Shown piece by piece: positions 8,818-18,355 of a DNA stretch of 64,000 nt. A program made the position numbers and the translations under genes. Source of the DNA: Lederbergia lenta NBRC 16444 (GTDB taxonomy: Bacteria; Bacillota; Bacilli; Bacillales; Bacillaceae_C); assembly GCF_001591545.1 (NCBI RefSeq), contig NZ_BCVC01000005.1:62001-126000 (forward strand), given 5' to 3'. Position 1 is the first letter of the stretch. Each line of letters starts with the position of its first letter. The notes beneath the pieces were generated by a model that saw only the letters and a list, made by a program, of their open reading frames with translations, did no database searches and was not told where the DNA came from.

Positions 8818-9747
8818 ATGAAGGTTGTGACTGAAAAACAAAAAGGTAATCTACAGCTTAAAGTATCGAAGTATGAGAAAAAAGAAGTTTTTTGGGCATA
8901 TCTGCTTATTGCACCGACTTTTTTAGGGTTAATGGCCTTTTACATGTTGCCTGCATTGTCTTCTTTTTATCTATCATTTACGGACTGGAATGGCTTGACG
9001 GCTCCTGTTTTTAATGGGGTAGCTAATTTCGTAGAGTTATTCAGTAATGCGGAATACAAACGGACAGTCATTAATACGATTGTGTTTACTTTCGTCTCTG
9101 TTCCCTTAATGATCATTTTAGCGACATTGATTGCCACATTATTAAACCAGAAGGTCCGCGGGATGGCTATTTATCGAACATTATTCTTTTTACCTGTTGT
9201 TACAATGCCAATAGCTGTTGGGATGGTTTGGAGATGGTTATATAACTCACAATACGGTTTGATTAATTACGTTTTAAGTATTGTTGGTATTGAAGGTCCT
9301 GCTTGGCTACTAGATTCAAAGTTTGCTTTATTTTCAATTATCCTAGCGAGTATATGGATGGGGATGGGTCAATCTATTATTATCTTACTAGCTGGGCTTC
9401 AAGGTATTCCTGAATCACTTTATGAAGCTGCTGATCTTGATGGTGCAAATGCTTTTCGGAAGTTCATGAATGTGTCACTACCATTGTTAACTCCTAGTTT
9501 ATTCTTTGTTTTAGTTATATCGTTAATCGGTTCACTTCAAGTGTTCGATTTAGTTTTTATTATGATTGGAGAAAACTCTGTCATTTTAAATGCAACAAGG
9601 ACAGTAGTATACGGTATTTATGAGCAAGGATTTGTGTTATCTAATATGGGATATGCATCAGCGCAAGCACTATTACTCTTTATCATTATTCTACTCATAA
9701 CTATCGTTCAATTTATCTTGCAAAAGAAATGGGTTCATTATGAATAA
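8818..9747 (+). CDS. CUT1 ABC transporter permease, MalF/UgpA type (cluster 1)
   Basis: Integral membrane subunit, 309 aa, with about six predicted membrane helices, the first at about residues 24-45. The cytoplasmic EAA loop that docks on the ATPase is visible as EAADLDGANAFRKF followed by VSLPLL. It starts at ATG behind AAGGTGGGA and forms a pair with the next permease (14-base gap from stop to the chosen start). No ATP-binding subunit is encoded in the cluster, so an unlinked MsmX-type ATPase is presumed. Confidence 0.93.
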   Translation: MKVVTEKQKGNLQLKVSKYEKKEVFWAYLLIAPTFLGLMAFYMLPALSSFYLSFTDWNGLTAPVFNGVANFVELFSNAEYKRTVINTIVFTFVSVPLMIILATLIATLLNQKVRGMAIYRTLFFLPVVTMPIAVGMVWRWLYNSQYGLINYVLSIVGIEGPAWLLDSKFALFSIILASIWMGMGQSIIILLAGLQGIPESLYEAADLDGANAFRKFMNVSLPLLTPSLFFVLVISLIGSLQVFDLVFIMIGENSVILNATRTVVYGIYEQGFVLSNMGYASAQALLLFIIILLITIVQFILQKKWVHYE

Positions 9748-9761
9748 AAGGGGTGAAATCT

Positions 9762-10589
9762 ATGCATAGATCTACGGTTATGAAGAGAATTTCTATACAC
9801 ACATTATTGATTATCGGATCATTCATTATGGTACTACCATTTATTTGGATGATCATTACATCTTTAAAGACTTTCAATGAATCGATGATTGTGCCACCTA
9901 CGATTTTACCAGAAACTATGGAGTGGGGGAATTATATCAAGGTATTTACTCAAATGGATTACCTTAAGTATTTCTCTAATACATTTTTCATGACGGTGGG
10001 TAGAACTGTCGGACAGCTATTTTTATGTTCCATGGCAGCATATGCCTTTGCTAGGCTTAAATTTCCATTGAAAAATCTATTATTCATTTTGATTATAGCT
10101 GTATTGATGGTTCCGTCTCAAATTGTTCTTATACCTACTTTTGCGGTAATGAGAACTTTCGGATGGATTGATACATTTTACGCATTAATTGTACCAGGAG
10201 TTTTCAGTGCATTCGGTGTATTTTTGTTAAGGCAGTTTTTCATGACAATACCAAGGGAATTAGATGAAGCGGCAAAAATCGATGGATGTTCCTTTTTCGG
10301 TATTTATTGGAGAATCATTTTGCCATTATCTCGTCCAGCATTGGTTGCGTTGGCGATTTTTACAGCTTTAGCTTCATGGAATGACTTTTTATATCCATTG
10401 ATTATGACTAACTCCGATAATATGAGGGTTCTCTCTGTAGGAATAGCGAATTTTCAAGGTCAATATAAAACGGATTATCCATTATTAATGGCTGGATCCG
10501 TCTTATCTGCCATGCCAATGATTTTAGTTTTCTTATTTTTGCAAAGGTATTTTATTCAGGGGATTGCACTGACTGGAAGCAAAGGTTGA
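9762..10589 (+). CDS. CUT1 ABC transporter permease, MalG/UgpE type (cluster 1)
   Basis: Second integral membrane subunit, 275 aa, with six predicted helices and the EAA motif EAAKIDGCSFFGIYWR followed by ILPLS. The ATG at 9762 is chosen because AGGGGTGA lies just upstream; the GTG at 9753 sits inside that ribosome site. It pairs with the preceding MalF-type permease to form the translocation pore. Confidence 0.93.
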   Translation: MHRSTVMKRISIHTLLIIGSFIMVLPFIWMIITSLKTFNESMIVPPTILPETMEWGNYIKVFTQMDYLKYFSNTFFMTVGRTVGQLFLCSMAAYAFARLKFPLKNLLFILIIAVLMVPSQIVLIPTFAVMRTFGWIDTFYALIVPGVFSAFGVFLLRQFFMTIPRELDEAAKIDGCSFFGIYWRIILPLSRPALVALAIFTALASWNDFLYPLIMTNSDNMRVLSVGIANFQGQYKTDYPLLMAGSVLSAMPMILVFLFLQRYFIQGIALTGSKG

Positions 10590-10630
10590 ATTATAAACTT
10601 CATTTAAGTGAAGGGAAAGTGGGCGAGCAT

Positions 10631-11626
10631 ATGATACGCGTATTGTTAATAGGATTGGGGACAATGGGAAGAACTCATTTATCCTGTTATGCAAAGATGG
10701 AAAATGTAAAGATGATGGGCGTAATAGATACGAATAAAATAATAAGAAATGATATGAGTGAAAAATACCAAGTAGAGGGCTTTGAGACATTGGAAGAGGC
10801 AATGGAGGTTATTGGGAATGTAGATGTAATTGATGTTGCATTACCTACCTATTTACATGAAGAATATGTGAAAAAAGCAGCCAATTACGTGAAGAATATT
10901 ATCTGTGAAAAACCAATTACCTTATCAATTGATGCTGCTAAAGAAATGATAGAATACTGCGACCGTAATGGAGTTAATTTGTATCTAGGACATGTAGTAA
11001 GGTTTTTCAATGAATATAAAAAGTTAAAGGAGGCAGTTGAGAAAGGGGCAATTGGGAAGGTAGGGGTTGTCCGAACATTTAGGGGTGGTCCATTTCCTAA
11101 AACACCACTTGGATGGTATAACGAACAAAAAAAGAGTGGAGGAGTGATCCTCGATTTAATTATTCATGATTTTGATTTTTTGAGATGGACATTCGGTGAA
11201 GTTGAACGTGTCTTCGCTAAAGGTGTAAAAGACATGACAGGGTTAGGATATGATTATGCCCTTGTTACTTTAAGATTTAAATCAGGCGTTATTGCTCACG
11301 TAGAAGGTAGTTGGGCACATGAAAGCTTTAAAATGTCCATGGAAATATCAGGGGAAGACGGGATTTTAGAATTTGATAGTTCAAAAAATAAATCAATTCA
11401 TTCATTTGTTCGAGCAGATGATTTGAATGAGGGCGTCAAGGGTGTTGCTGTTCCAGAAAGCCCACTAAAAAATAGTCCATACTTTGTTGAATTGGAGCAT
11501 TTCATTGATTGTATACAAAATAAAAAGGAACCTATTATAACTCCGTTTGATGCATTGAAGGCGGTTGAAATATCTCTTGCAGCAAGAGAGTCAATCAGGA
11601 CTGGACAACCAGTATTTATAAATTAA
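10631..11626 (+). CDS. Gfo/Idh/MocA family NAD(P)-dependent oxidoreductase (cluster 1, first)
   Basis: Sugar or cyclitol dehydrogenase, 331 aa. The N-terminal Rossmann fold has VLLIGLGTMGRTH; the family signature EKPIT follows at about residues 93-97; the C-terminal alpha/beta domain includes GGVILDLIIHDFD, containing the usual Asp-x-x-x-His motif. The ATG at 10631 is used because the Rossmann strand begins right after it; the TTG further upstream overlaps the previous stop and would add an odd 15-residue tail. It probably acts on the imported sugar, oxidising or reducing a ring hydroxyl. The substrate cannot be told from sequence. Confidence 0.9.
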   Translation: MIRVLLIGLGTMGRTHLSCYAKMENVKMMGVIDTNKIIRNDMSEKYQVEGFETLEEAMEVIGNVDVIDVALPTYLHEEYVKKAANYVKNIICEKPITLSIDAAKEMIEYCDRNGVNLYLGHVVRFFNEYKKLKEAVEKGAIGKVGVVRTFRGGPFPKTPLGWYNEQKKSGGVILDLIIHDFDFLRWTFGEVERVFAKGVKDMTGLGYDYALVTLRFKSGVIAHVEGSWAHESFKMSMEISGEDGILEFDSSKNKSIHSFVRADDLNEGVKGVAVPESPLKNSPYFVELEHFIDCIQNKKEPIITPFDALKAVEISLAARESIRTGQPVFIN

Positions 11627-11639
11627 AGGAGTGAAAAGC

Positions 11640-12611
11640 ATGAAGGTAGGCATTATAAGTTGTGCACATTCACATGCATATAGTTATGCAAGCGGTCTTC
11701 AATCGATAGAAGGCGTAGAAATTGTCGGTATAGCTGACAATGATATGGTTAAAGGAAAAGAATTTGCTGAAACATTCAATATTCCTTATTACTCATCCTA
11801 TCAAGCGTTTTTAGAGATCGAAATGGATGCTGTTATTGTCACTTCAGAAAATGTACACCATAAAGAGCATGTCAAAGCAGCAGCTAAAGCCCAAAAACAT
11901 ATTTTATGCGAAAAGCCTTTAGCTACTACTATAGAGGATGCGCAAGAAATGATCGATATTTGCCGTGAGAATAATGTTATATTGCAAACTGCATTTCCTG
12001 TACGCTTCAATTCAAACATTGTACGTGCCAAAGAAATACTAGACTCGGGGAGAATAGGTGAAATTATTGGCATAAGCGGAACAAATCGTGGTACTAATCC
12101 ACAAGGCTGGTTTGTCGATAAAGAACTTTCTGGTGGTGGTGCTGTTATGGACCATACAGTGCACGTAGTCGATATTATAAGATGGTTTACAAATTCAGAA
12201 ATAAAAGAGGTTTATTGTGAAAGTGATCAATTATTTTCTAACACTCCAATTGATGACGCAGGGATATTGACGATGGAATTGGATAATGAAATTTTTGCCA
12301 CATTAGATTGCAGTTGGTCAAGAAATCAAGCATATCCAACATGGGGTGACGTAACATTGGATATTGTTGGCACTAAGGGAACATTAAAGATTGATGCTTT
12401 TGATCAAAACGTACGTCTCTATTCTGAAAAGCAAGGCGTAAAAAGAATTTTTATTGGTGACGATATGAATCTAGGGTTAGTGGAAGATTTTATAGATAGT
12501 GTTCGTAACGGGACTCCGCCATCTATAACCGGGTTAGATGGGCTTCGAGCTGTAGAAGTGGCGCTTGCTGCCTATCAATCATCAGAGAGAAAAGAAGCGG
12601 TGAAAGTGTAA
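11640..12611 (+). CDS. Gfo/Idh/MocA family NAD(P)-dependent oxidoreductase (cluster 1, second)
   Basis: Second dehydrogenase of the cluster, 323 aa. Rossmann start VGIISCAHSHAYSYASGL, an unusual nucleotide loop with His replacing the usual Gly-rich GxGxxG. The signature CEKPLAT is at about residue 90 and GGGAVMDHTVHVVDIIRWF is in the catalytic domain. The start is ATG 11640 behind AAAGGAG, 14 bases after the previous stop. Paired dehydrogenases of this family often catalyse consecutive oxidation and reduction at different carbons; that role here is inference. Confidence 0.88.
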   Translation: MKVGIISCAHSHAYSYASGLQSIEGVEIVGIADNDMVKGKEFAETFNIPYYSSYQAFLEIEMDAVIVTSENVHHKEHVKAAAKAQKHILCEKPLATTIEDAQEMIDICRENNVILQTAFPVRFNSNIVRAKEILDSGRIGEIIGISGTNRGTNPQGWFVDKELSGGGAVMDHTVHVVDIIRWFTNSEIKEVYCESDQLFSNTPIDDAGILTMELDNEIFATLDCSWSRNQAYPTWGDVTLDIVGTKGTLKIDAFDQNVRLYSEKQGVKRIFIGDDMNLGLVEDFIDSVRNGTPPSITGLDGLRAVEVALAAYQSSERKEAVKV

Positions 12612-12671
12612 TAAAGTCGTTTGTGAACTATTGGTTTGGAGCGTTGAAGTTAGTAGATGGATAGTGTGAAT

Positions 12672-12720
12672 AGCCACGAAGAAATCAATGTAGACTGATT
12701 TCTTTGTGGCTGTTTCTGTT
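12672..12720. terminator. Convergent terminator between cluster 1 and yesN-like gene
   Basis: Near-perfect 16-bp inverted repeat AGCCACGAAGAAATCA / TGATTTCTTTGTGGCT (one G-T pair) with an 8-nt loop. T-rich sequence follows on the plus strand. It lies between two convergent transcription units. Confidence 0.75.
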
Positions 12721-12749
12721 TGGATTCTGTTAGTGATGTGGTGGCGAAA

Positions 12750-14387
12750 CTATTGCTTTAATGATTTACTTAAGCATTTATTATTTTTTCGATAATCCAT
12801 TGGAGTATAATTAGTTTCCTTCTTGAAAATTCGCGTGAAATAAGAATAATTTCCATACCCTACTTTATCTGAAATCAGATGAACAGGGTGGTCTGTATTG
12901 CTTAGTAAATCTTTCGCAACTTCAATCCTTTTCTTGATCAAGTAATTAATCAGTGAGATTCCCATTTCCTTTTTAAAGATTCGCGCGATATAGTCAGGGC
13001 TTAAGTATAGAGTACTTGCTAAGTTGCTTCTGGTAACATTCTCATGGTAATTTTGATCAATGTAGTCACAAATCTTATGAACAACTGACTTTTGAGAATT
13101 GGTAAATTTCATATAATCTAAAGAAACGTCAACTAGGTAAGACAGGTAGTTCATTAAATCCTCTATTGATCTCATCGATTGTTCATGTAAGAAATCAAAT
13201 GTTTTTCCTTGAAACAAGTGATGTGCGAGGATTTCTTTCTTTTTTAAATGAGTATAGATCAATTGGGTAATATCAATTTTAAAATTACTAATTACGTGTT
13301 GGTTTGCTTCACTTTTATCTACTAAATTATGTAGGTAGCGTTGACATCGATTGATAAAACTATCACGATTTTCTGTTAGTAGATACTCCTCTAACAACTT
13401 TAAATTAGGCTCTATATATTTAGCTGTTTTGTTTTGATGATTATCGAGCAAAATCGTTCTGTTTCTGTAGTTAATATTTTCATTTCTAGCAGCTTGGAGC
13501 TTCGTTACTCTGGATTTAAATTGAGCTAATGATTCCACTGTTCCTAAGTAACATTGGATATCACAATGTAATTGATGATTAACCGTTTCAATCAGTTCAT
13601 TACAAGCAGCTGACAATGATGACAAATCAGGAGTTTGCATCAATTTAAAGATAGCTAAATATTCTTCGTTATTCATCTGTAAGGGTAGTAATCCATCTAA
13701 TTGAATCGTATAATTTTGAAAAACCGTTTCAATGATAGAATTTAATTTATTTCTAAGATTGCCTTCGTGGTTGAATAAATATAATATTTCTTTATTGTCT
13801 ACCAATTCATAAGGGAAAAATTCTATTAATAATGGTAAGAAATGATCGTCAACAGAATAATCAATATGTTTGGTTTCTAACTCTACTTGTAACTCCTCCA
13901 ATGTAAATCGAAAATCACTTCTTTTAATATGTGAACTCCAAAAGTGTTCTTTAATTTCCTCTTTATTTTCTTGCCAGTATTGCCCAACCTTTAAAACGTT
14001 TTCATTTTGTTGACCTACTCTTACTTTTTTGATCGCCTTTTTAATGATTAATTCTAGTTTCTCAAACTCAATCGGTTTTAAATAATATTCAAAGCTTTGT
14101 AGTTCAATTGCTTTCTGAGCGTAGTGAAAGTCAGCGTAATTGGTTAAAAAAATTGTTTGAACTTTATATCCTTCTGACCTGATCCAAGCTAATAATTCCA
14201 GTCCATTTCCTTGAGGCATTTCAATATCAGAAATAAGAATGTCGATCGGATGTTCCGCAAAGAGTTTCATCGCTTGCCGAATATTGTAAGCGCAGTAAAT
14301 ATTTTTAACACCTAGTGAAATCCAATCGATTTTTTGTTCAAGTGCAGAAATAACAAAGCGGTCATCATCCGCGATTAATACATTCAT
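12750..14387 (-). CDS. YesN-type AraC response regulator
   Basis: DNA-binding response regulator of 545 aa. The receiver domain (1-125) has phosphoacceptor D54 in ILISDIEMPQG. A long linker follows, then a C-terminal AraC double helix-turn-helix (about 435-540: SRSNLASTLYLSPDYIARIF-like first helix pair, then DKVGYGNYSYFTRIFKKE). The stop/start junction with the kinase gene overlaps by four bases (ATGA), so the pair is a translationally coupled two-component system. Divergent orientation next to an LplB-type transporter operon suggests that this is its target, as is usual for YesM/YesN pairs. Confidence 0.93.
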   Translation of the reverse strand: MNVLIADDDRFVISALEQKIDWISLGVKNIYCAYNIRQAMKLFAEHPIDILISDIEMPQGNGLELLAWIRSEGYKVQTIFLTNYADFHYAQKAIELQSFEYYLKPIEFEKLELIIKKAIKKVRVGQQNENVLKVGQYWQENKEEIKEHFWSSHIKRSDFRFTLEELQVELETKHIDYSVDDHFLPLLIEFFPYELVDNKEILYLFNHEGNLRNKLNSIIETVFQNYTIQLDGLLPLQMNNEEYLAIFKLMQTPDLSSLSAACNELIETVNHQLHCDIQCYLGTVESLAQFKSRVTKLQAARNENINYRNRTILLDNHQNKTAKYIEPNLKLLEEYLLTENRDSFINRCQRYLHNLVDKSEANQHVISNFKIDITQLIYTHLKKKEILAHHLFQGKTFDFLHEQSMRSIEDLMNYLSYLVDVSLDYMKFTNSQKSVVHKICDYIDQNYHENVTRSNLASTLYLSPDYIARIFKKEMGISLINYLIKKRIEVAKDLLSNTDHPVHLISDKVGYGNYSYFTRIFKKETNYTPMDYRKNNKCLSKSLKQ

Positions 14388-16093
14388 CTTTCTACTCTCT
14401 CCTCCTTGGCCAGATAAGGAATCATGATTTCAACCTTTGCCCCGCCACCTGGAATATTTGAAAAATTAATACTAAAATCTTCTTCAAATAATAAACGTAA
14501 TCTTTGGATCACATTGTTAATGCCAATATGATTTCCGTTAATCGTGGTTATAAGCATATCGCTTTGGAGATTTTCCAATATATCAGCAGGAAACCCTGGT
14601 CCATTATCAAGTAAAGTGAGGATAATGGATTTTCTGTTCTCAACTATTTTTGAATAAATATTTAACTGAATGTTTATTTGCTCATCTAAAGAAACAGCAT
14701 GCTTTACAATATTTTCAATAAACGTTTGAATCATTAGTGGAGGAATCATTGCCTTCTCAATTGAAGGTTCTGTTTGGATATCAAACTTAAATGAATGGGC
14801 ATGCAATAATTTTTGGATTGCTAGATAATCTTGAATATGAGTTAATTCTTTTTCAAGCTTTACATAGTTTTGGTTTGTTTGAAATAAGTACCTAAAATAG
14901 TTAGATGTAGAAATAGTCATTTTTTTAATTTCTTTATACATTCCCATTTCAGCCATACTGTGAATGGTTGTTAAACAGCTTAAATAGAAATGAGGTTTTA
15001 TTTGTAATTTCATAAAGTCCATCTGTATTTGTTTCTTTTCAAATTCCTGTTCATAATAATCGATTTTCAACTTTTTAATTTCGTTCATTAAACCTTTGAA
15101 TTGTTCATTCGCTTGCTCAAGTTCAATAATACTACTGCTAAAGTCAACTTTCTCATTATTTTTATTAATATCTAAGAGAGTTTGAGAGAAGTCTTGTATG
15201 GGTGATAGAATCTTATTCCTAAAATAACCTAAAAAGAAGAATAAGATTAAACCAATGATTATGGTTGCTAAAACAAGAACAAATTGAGCAATTGCAACTT
15301 TTTTATATGCACTAAAATGATCTACTGATACATGTAGGGAGAACGGCAGTCCAGTATCATTTTGATGGAAGGTAAGATAACTGGTAAAGATGAACTTTAA
15401 CTTTCTATTACTTATGTTTTCTTTTGATCCGGATAAAAAACCGTTTTCATTATTTGCAATCGTGAGTGTTCCTTTATCACCAAGATTAATTTCATTTAGT
15501 GGAAAGAGGATATCATCAACTGCAATCACAGAAATAAACATGCGATTTTCGTATTCTAGTAAGTGGTATAAATAGTACTTTTCATCCATTTTCAAAGATT
15601 GCCATGTATAGATATCTTCATACTTATTAACGGATCGTTTTTTTGATAAAAAATAATCCTTTATCTTTAAGTACTCGGAATAGTTCATTTGAATGGGAGA
15701 ACTGCTAAAGAAATAGTTCTCTTTTTTTAATGCTAAAAAGAACTGATATTCTTTACCTGTCGAGTACTGAAAGTCGTTCACTCTTGTTCTGAAGTTGTGA
15801 ATGCTTTTAGGTAACTCTGACATATCCTTTGCCTTTTCCATATCTTTGATCAAGGGCTCGTTTTTTACTGTCCAGATCATAAAGTGTTCAACAGCATTAA
15901 GCCTTAACATGGTGTCGTCTAAATAAAGATTAATCGTATTTTTGACGTATTCGATACTTTGTTGTCTTGTAATGGTAATAGTAAAAAAAGAAACAATCAT
16001 ATTGATTAATAGGATTGAGATTAATATGACGAATAACACTTTAGAATAATAGTTTACAGATCGCGAGGTATGTTTCCCAAAATGTGACTTCAA
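14384..16093 (-). CDS. YesM-type sensor histidine kinase
   Basis: Membrane sensor kinase of 569 aa. It has an N-terminal membrane helix (about 20-40), an extracytoplasmic sensor region to about residue 265, a second helix (about 268-290), a HAMP-like linker, then a His_kinase domain with the phosphoacceptor in QIKPHFYLSCL and an ATPase domain with NIVKHA and LLDNGPGFP boxes. The TTG start at 16093 lies behind AAGGGGAG. It partners with the overlapping YesN-type regulator. The ligand is probably a sugar delivered by, or bound to, the divergent transporter. Confidence 0.92.
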   Translation of the reverse strand: MKSHFGKHTSRSVNYYSKVLFVILISILLINMIVSFFTITITRQQSIEYVKNTINLYLDDTMLRLNAVEHFMIWTVKNEPLIKDMEKAKDMSELPKSIHNFRTRVNDFQYSTGKEYQFFLALKKENYFFSSSPIQMNYSEYLKIKDYFLSKKRSVNKYEDIYTWQSLKMDEKYYLYHLLEYENRMFISVIAVDDILFPLNEINLGDKGTLTIANNENGFLSGSKENISNRKLKFIFTSYLTFHQNDTGLPFSLHVSVDHFSAYKKVAIAQFVLVLATIIIGLILFFFLGYFRNKILSPIQDFSQTLLDINKNNEKVDFSSSIIELEQANEQFKGLMNEIKKLKIDYYEQEFEKKQIQMDFMKLQIKPHFYLSCLTTIHSMAEMGMYKEIKKMTISTSNYFRYLFQTNQNYVKLEKELTHIQDYLAIQKLLHAHSFKFDIQTEPSIEKAMIPPLMIQTFIENIVKHAVSLDEQINIQLNIYSKIVENRKSIILTLLDNGPGFPADILENLQSDMLITTINGNHIGINNVIQRLRLLFEEDFSINFSNIPGGGAKVEIMIPYLAKEERVER

Positions 16094-16439
16094 TATGATT
16101 TCTCCCCTTTATCGACTCCTTATTATTAATTATAAAGATTCTAATTTCATTTTATAGCACAAAATTGTGTGAAATGAGTAAAAAGTATTAGTCAGGACTG
16201 AATAGTGCTATTTGGTCAGTTAGATTTTTAGATTCTCCTCCATAAAAGCCGGAATCATATTAATAGTCGACGGTTTACTTATATTAAATGATGGATGCGC
16301 TATCATACAATAAAGACAGTTCTTACGGTTTACTATTTTGATAGGTAGAAAGAAATATGTAAGGGCTCTTTTAAGTGAGAGTATGCAGAAATGCGGGATA
16401 CTCTCTAGTCTATCAAGAATGAATATAGGGGGAGGAAGC
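16094..16439. promoter_or_regulatory. Divergent promoter region of kinase and transporter operons
   Basis: About 346 AT-rich bases between the divergent yesM-like and lplB-like starts, with no gene. It must hold both promoters and the presumed YesN-type binding sites. I could not assign elements confidently. The plus-strand frame opening with TTG at 16338 is only an upstream extension of the permease frame. Confidence 0.4.
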
Positions 16440-17408
16440 TTGGAAAGTAAAATAGGTTCACCAATGATCGCAAATCCGGCTATTATACCAAGAGAACAAA
16501 AGAAAAAGAGGGCGATAAAACAATTTAAGAAAAGTGTTCCATTGTATGTATTATTACTTCCATCTATTGTTTTATTGATCTGTTTTACATATATACCAAT
16601 GTATGGAGTAATTATATCTTTTAAAGACTACTCTCCAGTATTAGGGATATGGGGGAGCCCTTGGGTAGGATTTAAGCATTTTATTCAATTTTTTAATTCC
16701 TACCAATTTGAACTAACAATTAAAAATACATTGAGCATTAGTTTATATAGTATTTTGATAGGGTTTCCATTACCGATAGCACTTGCCATCCTTTGTAATC
16801 AAATGCGTGATGGGATGTTTAAAAAGACATTCCAAGTGACAACATATTTACCGCATTTTATTTCAACGATGGTCATGTGTGGGATGATTTTAATATTCTT
16901 ATCACCTAGTAGTGGAATGATCGCAAATTTATTAGAATTAATTGGGATTGAAATGCCTAATGTTCTAGCAAAGCCATTGTTCTTTAGCAGTATATATGTT
17001 TGGAGTGACGTGTGGCAACATGTTGGATGGGATAGCATTATCTATTTAGCCGCATTATCAGCAATAAATCCAACCTTTTATGAAGCTGCAACGATGGATG
17101 GCGCAAGTAAAATGCAAAAGATTTGGAATATCGATATTCCATTGCTTTTACCTACTGCGATGATTTTATTGATATTACGAGCTGGCGGTATTTTAAGTGT
17201 AGGTTTTGAAAAAGTTCTATTATTGCAAAATTCTTTAAACTTACCTGGAAGTGAGGTCATTTCCACGTATGTATATAAAATGGGACTGCAAAATTTCCAG
17301 TTCAGCTTATCAACTGCAATTGGTTTATTTAATACTGTTGTGAATGTGATTGTCTTACTCTTTGTGAATTGGTTGTCTAAGAGATTGACGAAAACGAGTT
17401 TATTATAG
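16440..17408 (+). CDS. LplB-type ABC transporter permease (cluster 2)
   Basis: CUT1 polysaccharide/oligosaccharide permease, 322 aa, with six predicted helices and the EAA loop EAATMDGASKMQKIWNI followed by PLLLPT. The TTG at 16440 is chosen because AGGGGGAGGAAGC lies immediately upstream; an ATG eight codons later is a weaker alternative. It is the first gene of a six-gene plus-strand operon (permease, permease, lipoprotein, YesL, dehydrogenase, ThuA-like). LplB-type systems typically import complex plant or host glycan fragments. Confidence 0.9.
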   Translation: MESKIGSPMIANPAIIPREQKKKRAIKQFKKSVPLYVLLLPSIVLLICFTYIPMYGVIISFKDYSPVLGIWGSPWVGFKHFIQFFNSYQFELTIKNTLSISLYSILIGFPLPIALAILCNQMRDGMFKKTFQVTTYLPHFISTMVMCGMILIFLSPSSGMIANLLELIGIEMPNVLAKPLFFSSIYVWSDVWQHVGWDSIIYLAALSAINPTFYEAATMDGASKMQKIWNIDIPLLLPTAMILLILRAGGILSVGFEKVLLLQNSLNLPGSEVISTYVYKMGLQNFQFSLSTAIGLFNTVVNVIVLLFVNWLSKRLTKTSLL

Positions 17409-17423
17409 AAGGGAGGAAGCAAA

Positions 17424-18344
17424 TTGGAAGCTGTAATCAAAAATAAGGGGCGTAAACAAGCAAGAGTACAAATGAACTGGAAAGACCGACTATTTGATAT
17501 TTCTATATACGGCGTCGCCATTATGATGATTATTATGATTGTGTATCCCCTTTGGTTCATTATCATAGCTTCTTTCAGTAATCCGGGTGATGTATCAAGT
17601 GGAAATGTCTGGTTTTGGCCGAAGGAGTGGAAATTAGCTGGATATATTGAATTGTTGAAGAATGAATCAATTTGGCGAGGTTATTTAAATACAATTATCT
17701 ATACTCTTGTAGGGACCGTGATTGGTTTATGTGTGAACATTCCTGCTGGTTTTGCTCTATCAAGACCTAATTTACCCGGAAAGAATTGGATTACTACATT
17801 TTATATCATTCCAATGTTTTTTACTGGGGGCTTAATTCCAACCTATTTAGTTGTAAAGAATTTTGGGATGCTTGATACATTCTGGGTATTAGTTTTACCT
17901 TTTTCCGTTTCTGCTTTTAATATTATTATAGCTCGAACATTTTTTAAAAATAGTATTCCGGAGGAGTTATGGGAAGCGGCACAAATGGACGGTTGTGGCA
18001 CTATTCGTTACTTTTTCACAATGGTCTTGCCGTTGTCTAAAGCGATTCTTGCGGTCATTGGTCTATGGACTGCAGTAGGAATTTGGAATTCTTGGTTTGA
18101 TGCTATGATATATATTTCAAATGAAAATTTGCAACCGCTGCAGCTAATTCTTCGAAGGCTTTTAATTATGAATGAGTCACTCTTTGAAATGGCATCAGGG
18201 GATCTTGCATCAGAGTTGAGACAATTATCAGATATGATGAAGTATGCAGCAATCGTTGTGTCAACATTGCCAATTATGATGTTGTATCCATTTTTACAAA
18301 AGTATTTTAATCAAGGGATTATGATTGGATCCGTTAAGGAATAG
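17424..18344 (+). CDS. LplC/YtcP-type ABC transporter permease (cluster 2)
   Basis: Partner permease of 306 aa with six predicted helices. It carries the family features VYPLWFIIIASFSNPGDV near the N-terminus and the EAA loop EAAQMDGCGTIRYFF followed by VLPLS. The TTG start at 17424 is preceded by GGGAGGAAG. It lies 15 bases after the LplB-type gene and 11 before the binding protein. No ATPase gene is present in the operon. Confidence 0.92.
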   Translation: MEAVIKNKGRKQARVQMNWKDRLFDISIYGVAIMMIIMIVYPLWFIIIASFSNPGDVSSGNVWFWPKEWKLAGYIELLKNESIWRGYLNTIIYTLVGTVIGLCVNIPAGFALSRPNLPGKNWITTFYIIPMFFTGGLIPTYLVVKNFGMLDTFWVLVLPFSVSAFNIIIARTFFKNSIPEELWEAAQMDGCGTIRYFFTMVLPLSKAILAVIGLWTAVGIWNSWFDAMIYISNENLQPLQLILRRLLIMNESLFEMASGDLASELRQLSDMMKYAAIVVSTLPIMMLYPFLQKYFNQGIMIGSVKE

Positions 18345-18355
18345 GGGGAATTGGA

